From contig SXSP01000480.1 of NCBI GenBank assembly GCA_005792225.1, forward strand, positions 1 to 14,712: a stretch of DNA of 14,712 nt. Reading direction: 5' to 3'. Positions 12,566 to 14,712 of this stretch are shown here, piece after piece. Position 1 is the first letter of the stretch. Every line of letters starts with the position of its first letter. The notes beneath the pieces were generated by a model. That model saw nothing but the letters and a program-made list of their open reading frames with translations, made no database searches and had not been told where the DNA came from. Both the position numbers and the translations under genes were made by a program. The stretch comes from Bdellovibrionales bacterium. GTDB lineage: Bacteria > Bdellovibrionota > Bdellovibrionia > Bdellovibrionales > JAMPXM01.

Positions 12566-14712
12566 ATGTCGGCCGTGAAGAAAGGTCTTGGCGAGCTTCT
12601 CGTTCGCGAGAATCTCGTCAACATCACTCAGCTTGAAGAAGCCCGCAAAGAGCAGAAGAACGCGGGCGGCAGACTGAGTTCCGCTCTCGTTCGTTTGGGT
12701 CACATCAATGACAAAGAGATGGCCGAGTTCCTCTCTCAGCAGTACTCGGTTCCGTCAATTGATCTCGATTCTTTCGAAGTCGATCAAGAGGCGTTGAAGG
12801 CTGTTCCCGCCGACATCTGCGAAAAGCACATGGTGATGCCGGTCTCGAAGGCGGGATCAACCCTGGTCGTTGCGTTTACCGATCCCACGAATATGTTCGT
12901 GCGCGATGACATCGCGTTCTTGAGCCGCTGCAAAATCGAAGTCGTGGTCGCCGCCGAGAGCGCGATCTTTAAGGCCATCGAGAAGTACTACAAAAAAGAA
13001 AAGCAGGATCTCGGCAAGATCGTGACCGAGATGGAGGGTACCGAAGAGGCGATGAATTTCACCGCCTCTCTCCAGGCGCAGATGATCGACAAGGACGGGG
13101 GAGACCTCGGTCCTCTGGTCAAGTTCGTTAACCTCATGTTGAGCGAAGCCATTCGGTTGAAGGCGTCGGATATTCATATTGAGCCTTACGAAAAAAGGCT
13201 CCGCGTTCGGTACCGGATTGACGGTCTCTTGTTTGAAAAGGTTCAACCCCCTTCGGGATTGGGCGCGGGTCTCGCGAGCCGTATCAAGATCATGTCTCGC
13301 CTCGATATCGCTGAACGTCGCCGTCCGCAGGATGGTCGTCTGAAGGTGAAAACGCAGCAAGGTATGGAAGTCGACTTCCGCGTGAGCGTACTGCCCACTC
13401 TCTTCGGCGAGAAGATCGTTATGCGTCTTCTCGATAAATCGAACTTGCAGCTCGACATGAGTCAGCTCGGTTTCGAGCGCGAAGAGCTCGAGATGTTTAA
13501 AGAGAAGATCATGGAGCCGCAGGGGCTCGTTCTCGTCACGGGCCCGACGGGTTCCGGTAAGACGACAACCCTCTATTCGGCTCTCTCGACCGTGAATGAT
13601 CCGCAAATCAATATCTCGACGGCTGAAGATCCCGTTGAATTCAACTTGGACGGCATCAACCAGGTTCAAGTGAATCCCGATATTGATTTCACGTTCGCCG
13701 AGGCCCTCCGCTCGTTCCTTCGTCAGGATCCCGACGTCATCCTCGTCGGTGAGATCCGTGACCTTGAGACCGCCGAAGTTGCATTTAAGGCGGCTTCGAC
13801 CGGTCACTTGGTTTTGAGCACACTGCACACGAACGATGCTCCTTCGACGATGTCGCGTCTTCTCGATATGGGCGTTCAACCTTATTTGATTACTTCGACG
13901 GTCTCGATGGTTCTTGCCCAGCGTCTCGCGGGTAAAATCTGCGTGAAGTGTAAGGCTCCCCACAACGTTGAAGACGAAGTCTTGATCATGGCGGGAGTGA
14001 AACCGGAAGTCGTGAAGGAATTCAAAGTCATGAAGGGCGAAGGCTGTTCGACCTGCAACGGCACCGGTATTAAGGGCCGTATCGCCGTCTACGAAATGAT
14101 GACGATGACCAATCCTCTGCGCGAAATCATCTTGAAGAGTGGTTCTCCTGTCGAAATCAAAGCAGCTGCGATTCGCGGCGGAATGCGTTCGCTTCGGCAA
14201 GCCGCACTTCTCAAAATGAAAGCCGGCTTGATTTCGCTCCTGCAGCTGCTCAAGTTCGCCACAGATCAGGGTGCATCCGATTTGCATCTCGTGGCCGGCT
14301 GTCAGCCTGCTCTCAGGGTGAACGGCCGAATCGTTCGAGTGAAAACCGAGCCAATGGCGAAGGAGCAGACGCGAAAGCTCTGCTACTCCGTTTTAAGTGA
14401 CGCACAGAAATCGCGTTTCGAAGAAACGCACGAACTCGACTTTAGCTTCGATGTGAAAAACCTCGCGCGGTTTCGTGCGAACTACTTTTTCCAGAAGAAT
14501 TCGGTTTCGGGCGTTTTCCGTCGCGTTCCGATGACGATCCCGAAGTTTCAGGATCTGGGATTGCCCCAGGCGATCGCTGATCTCTGTAATCTTCCGTACG
14601 GGCTGGTCCTCGTGACGGGGCCGACGGGTTCCGGAAAATCGACGACCATCGCGTCGATGATCGATAAAATTAATACGGAACGCTTCGGGCACATCATCAC
14701 GCTCGAAGACCC
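12566..14712 (+). CDS. pilB: PilB extension ATPase fused in frame to PilT retraction ATPase (3' end beyond window)
   Basis: One frame runs from the ATG at 12566 to the window end (715 codons) without a stop. Residues 1 to about 557 are PilB, the hexameric cytoplasmic ATPase that drives pilus assembly. An MshEN-type N-terminal domain (about 1-145) comes first, then LKASDIHIEPY, VRYRIDG, Walker A GPTGSGKT (326-333), the Asp-box region AEDPVEFNLDG, Walker B VGEIRD (394-399), the His box STLHTND, and a zinc tetracysteine C459-x2-C462 with C494-x2-C497. After LLKMKAGLISL the sequence becomes PilT without a break (LQLLKFATDQGASDLHLVAG), with FRANYFFQ, GVFRRVP and a second Walker A GPTGSGKS at 685-692. 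PilB's usual last helix (EEVLR-like), its stop and the pilT start are absent. I checked the phase at both Walker A motifs and across the join. A real fusion or an artefact remains to be decided. Confidence 0.93.
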   Translation, partial: MSAVKKGLGELLVRENLVNITQLEEARKEQKNAGGRLSSALVRLGHINDKEMAEFLSQQYSVPSIDLDSFEVDQEALKAVPADICEKHMVMPVSKAGSTLVVAFTDPTNMFVRDDIAFLSRCKIEVVVAAESAIFKAIEKYYKKEKQDLGKIVTEMEGTEEAMNFTASLQAQMIDKDGGDLGPLVKFVNLMLSEAIRLKASDIHIEPYEKRLRVRYRIDGLLFEKVQPPSGLGAGLASRIKIMSRLDIAERRRPQDGRLKVKTQQGMEVDFRVSVLPTLFGEKIVMRLLDKSNLQLDMSQLGFEREELEMFKEKIMEPQGLVLVTGPTGSGKTTTLYSALSTVNDPQINISTAEDPVEFNLDGINQVQVNPDIDFTFAEALRSFLRQDPDVILVGEIRDLETAEVAFKAASTGHLVLSTLHTNDAPSTMSRLLDMGVQPYLITSTVSMVLAQRLAGKICVKCKAPHNVEDEVLIMAGVKPEVVKEFKVMKGEGCSTCNGTGIKGRIAVYEMMTMTNPLREIILKSGSPVEIKAAAIRGGMRSLRQAALLKMKAGLISLLQLLKFATDQGASDLHLVAGCQPALRVNGRIVRVKTEPMAKEQTRKLCYSVLSDAQKSRFEETHELDFSFDVKNLARFRANYFFQKNSVSGVFRRVPMTIPKFQDLGLPQAIADLCNLPYGLVLVTGPTGSGKSTTIASMIDKINTERFGHIITLED
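14237..14712 (+). other. pilT: PilT portion of the fused frame (retraction ATPase, partial)
   Basis: From about codon 558 the frame matches the PilT N-terminus nearly from its second residue (compare the P. aeruginosa PilT start MDITELLAFSVKNKASDLHL, recalled from memory). It has an N-terminal PAS-like region ending at FRANYFFQKNSVSGVFRRVP, then LGLPQAIADL, LVLVTGPTGSGKSTT and HIITLEDP. Walker B, the His box and the AIRNLIRE-type C-terminal element expected in PilT lie beyond the window. There is no separate ribosome binding site. The nearest upstream in-frame ATG (14216, codon 551) lies within PilB's KMKAG segment and is not preceded by a Shine-Dalgarno sequence. Confidence 0.88.

Noticed and set aside
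12857-14287. Long open frame (about 476 codons) on the minus strand opposite pilB
   Set aside because: It is the antisense shadow of a well-conserved ATPase gene. Its protein is rich in His, Arg and Asp with no recognisable motif, and the plus-strand frame has all PilB hallmarks.
1-14712. Mobile elements, CRISPR, tRNA or phage genes
   Set aside because: No transposase, integrase, terminal inverted repeats, spaced repeats or tRNA-like fold was seen; the window is continuous chromosomal-type coding sequence.

Overview
The window is dense coding DNA (by eye roughly 55-58% G+C) from a Gram-negative bacterium that makes lipid A and type IV pili. Gene content and order (lpxB-lpxK-acyltransferase-glycosyltransferases, a CHASE2 kinase with an NtrC-type regulator, and ribF next to pilB/pilT) suggest the former Deltaproteobacteria, perhaps Bdellovibrionota. 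That placement is inferred from remembered gene order and is not proven here. No rRNA, tRNA, CRISPR array, insertion sequence or phage gene was seen, and no stretch over 300 bases lacks a gene.

Bases 1-6475 (+) form an envelope/LPS block that is probably one transcript: the 3' part of lpxB (disaccharide synthase), lpxK (4'-kinase), a LpxL/HtrB-type acyltransferase, a DUF3108-type lipoprotein, and two family-9 (heptosyltransferase-like) glycosyltransferases. Gaps are short (14, 63 and 18 nt), and lpxB/lpxK and lpxK/lpxL overlap. The first three act in succession on lipid A. The two GT9 enzymes probably add core sugars. The first GT9 also has an unusual four-cysteine N-terminal extension.

Bases 6431-10511 (-) run the other way: a CHASE2 membrane histidine kinase, then, with an ATGA overlap, a sigma-54-dependent response regulator with an intact GAFTGA motif, then after 92 nt a small four-helix membrane protein. 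The last gene converges on the second GT9 gene and overlaps it by 45 nt. The 107-nt divergent gap between the kinase and ribF holds a plausible kinase promoter, whose predicted start falls at the ATG, and a perfect 18-bp palindrome.

Bases 10619-14712 (+) hold ribF, a divergent shikimate-dehydrogenase-like protein, and the most striking item: one uninterrupted reading frame in which a nearly complete pilB (type IV pilus extension ATPase) runs directly into pilT (retraction ATPase). The frame is open to the window end. The join is in frame and lacks the usual PilB tail, stop codon, intergenic spacer and pilT start. If it is not an assembly or sequencing error, it is a fused extension/retraction motor.
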